Part shown: positions 62,757 through 64,000 of the stretch, in pieces
Layout of the letters: each line of letters opens with the position of its first letter
Numbering within the stretch: the stretch's first letter is position 1
Assembly: GCF_024347535.1 (NCBI RefSeq)
Contig: NZ_AP025498.1
Location: 1,054,001-1,118,000, forward strand
DNA: 64,000 nt
Source of the DNA: Vibrio kanaloae
GTDB taxonomy: Bacteria > Pseudomonadota > Gammaproteobacteria > Enterobacterales > Vibrionaceae
Direction of reading: 5' to 3'
The notes under the pieces: generated by a model
What the model was told of the DNA's origin: nothing
What the model saw: the letters and a program-made list of their open reading frames with translations, nothing else
The model's database searches: none
Program-made: the position numbers and the translations under genes

Positions 62757-64000
62757 ATGAACCACAAAGGCGTAAGAATTCGTGACCATAAAAGCGAAAT
62801 AAACTTGTTTCGAAACCGAGTTATCGTCGCATTTATTGGGATTTTTATTTTCACCTTCGTCTTAGTTGGAAACCTATATAGTCTCCAAGTAAAAAACTTC
62901 GAAAGCTACCAAACCCGAGCGGATGGTAACAGAATCAAAGTACTGCCTATCGCTCCTGCTCGTGGGCTGATATATGATCGCAATGGCGTGTTACTGGCGG
63001 AGAACCAACTCGTCTTTGATTTGACCATGATTCCAGAGCAAACTGATGACGTTGACTTAATGCTCGAAAAACTCCACAAATTCATCCCGCGTGACCCTGA
63101 ACAGATTACTCGTTTCAAAAAACGTTATCACAACACACGTCGTTTTAAATCTGTGACTATATTGGAGAACCTAACTGAAAAAGAGATTGCAAAGTTCTCC
63201 GTTCATCAATATCAATTCCCCGGTCTATCTATCGATACCAGTTTGAAACGCTTTTATCCAAATGGTGAGGTTCTTACTCATATCTTAGGGTATGTGGCGC
63301 ACATCAATGATAGCGATCTTAGAAAGTTGGGAGAACAAGGTATAGAAGCAAATTATCAAGCGACGACCGTCATCGGTAAGCTTGGCGTTGAGCGATATTA
63401 CGAAGACATACTTCATGGCATCAAAGGTTATCAAGAGGTCGAAGTAAATAGCCGTGGGCGAATAGTCCGCACCATTGAGTACGTGCCGCCTGTTGCTGGC
63501 AAAGATATCGTGTTAAATATTGACCTTGAGCTGCAAAAATACGTCTTTGAACAACTTGATCACAGAACCGGAAGCGCGGTCATTCTCGACCCAAAAGACA
63601 ACAGCGTATTGGCGATGGCATCTAGTCCTAGCTATGATCCTAATCTCTTTGTCGATGGTATTTCTAGTAAAGACTACCAAGCCTTATTAAACGATCCAGC
63701 CCGCCCACTGGTGAATAGAACAACCTTAGGCGTGTACCCGCCCGCTTCGACCGTCAAACCCTTTATGGCCGTTGCAGGCTTACAAGAACATGTCATTTCG
63801 GAAAACACAGTGCGTAACGACCATGGTATATGGCGAATTCCCGGTTCCAAAGCAAACTCGAAAGCTTGGCGAGACTGGAAACGTTGGGGACACGGGCCTG
63901 TTGATGTAACTCGAGCGATTGAAGAATCTGTAGATTCGTTCTTCTATCAAACGGCCTTTGATTTGGGCATCGACCGCATTTCTACTTGGATGAACCGTTT
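62757..64000 (+). CDS. mrdA: Penicillin-binding protein 2 (PBP2), 3' truncated by window end
   Basis: About 414 codons are visible. There is a short cytoplasmic N-terminus and one membrane helix (about 22-44, VIVAFIGIFIFTFVLVGNLYSL). The pedestal domain has IAPARGLIYDRNGVLLAEN, HILGYVAHIND and GIKGYQEVEVNSRGRIVR. The transpeptidase start is AVILDPKDNSVLAMASSPSYDPN. The active-site SxxK is in YPPASTVKPF, where E. coli PBP2 has PPGSTVKP. It aligns with E. coli PBP2 throughout. The upstream gene is not rlmH, so this is probably a second PBP2 copy or a displaced mrdA. The KTG motif lies outside the window. Confidence 0.92.
   Translation, partial: MNHKGVRIRDHKSEINLFRNRVIVAFIGIFIFTFVLVGNLYSLQVKNFESYQTRADGNRIKVLPIAPARGLIYDRNGVLLAENQLVFDLTMIPEQTDDVDLMLEKLHKFIPRDPEQITRFKKRYHNTRRFKSVTILENLTEKEIAKFSVHQYQFPGLSIDTSLKRFYPNGEVLTHILGYVAHINDSDLRKLGEQGIEANYQATTVIGKLGVERYYEDILHGIKGYQEVEVNSRGRIVRTIEYVPPVAGKDIVLNIDLELQKYVFEQLDHRTGSAVILDPKDNSVLAMASSPSYDPNLFVDGISSKDYQALLNDPARPLVNRTTLGVYPPASTVKPFMAVAGLQEHVISENTVRNDHGIWRIPGSKANSKAWRDWKRWGHGPVDVTRAIEESVDSFFYQTAFDLGIDRISTWMNR

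Noticed and set aside
1..64000. tRNA or rRNA genes
   Set aside because: I looked for cloverleaf ends and GTTCGAATC-type T-loops and rRNA signatures and saw none that were convincing. A covariance-model scan would be decisive.

Overview
The window is Vibrio chromosome 1 DNA, most like the V. splendidus clade. The evidence is the vxr two-component operon, a YbiT-type ABC-F protein, the ybbA/tesA pair, FabV, and a Vibrio-type dif site with XerC arm AGTGCGTATTA and XerD arm TTATGTTAAAT at 37117-37144. Three perfect matS sequences (9898, 51680, 55533) flank dif, so this is the centre of the replication-terminus (Ter) macrodomain. Species assignment is inference.

Layout. 1-25.3 kb is ordinary chromosome: the nrdG tail, a MATE pump with a divergent AraC regulator, an aromatic aminotransferase, a retropepsin-like lipoprotein, ybiT, cobyric acid synthase with modABC, two diguanylate cyclases, a ComFB/HlyU pair, pntAB, and the vxrAB operon (histidine kinase, response regulator, DUF2861 and TraF-like proteins, small YoaH). 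25.3-28.36 kb is a gene-poor graveyard beside dif: a truncated GGDEF-family gene with an in-frame amber codon, two tiny overlapping genes of unknown function, and a transposase fragment.

28365-37144 is a complete integrated filamentous phage (Inoviridae) of about 8.75 kb between two dif-type sites. Virion genes run leftward: two small early genes, Rep, DUF1293 ssDNA-binding protein, pVII-like, pVIII major coat, a 26-codon coat-like peptide, an internal terminator, a pIII/TspB-like adsorption protein, DUF2523 (pVI-like) and Zot (pI). A 0.5 kb non-coding region with strong hairpins (likely origin/packaging) follows. Beyond it is a 574-codon AIPR-family (abortive infection) gene, apparently cargo. 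Two regulators sit at the two ends. There is no integrase and no secretin, so the phage must use host XerCD and a host secretin. The right-end regulator takes its stop codon from the dif XerD arm. In the excised circle its frame would continue 30 codons and end overlapping the start of the left-end regulator.

37.1-64 kb returns to chromosome: yciH, a DUF3319-like gene, an orphan tyrosine recombinase 1 kb from dif, ddl, a SPOR lipoprotein, a Pat-type protein acetyltransferase with a LysR regulator, a heme-type TonB receptor with a Fur-like box, a predicted 24-residue membrane peptide, galE, pxpABC, an FAD oxidoreductase with a DnaA-box cluster upstream, ybbP-like/ybbA divergent from tesA, fabV, a GAF-GGDEF-EAL protein, an ABC-class ATPase, and the start of a PBP2 (mrdA) gene that runs off the end.
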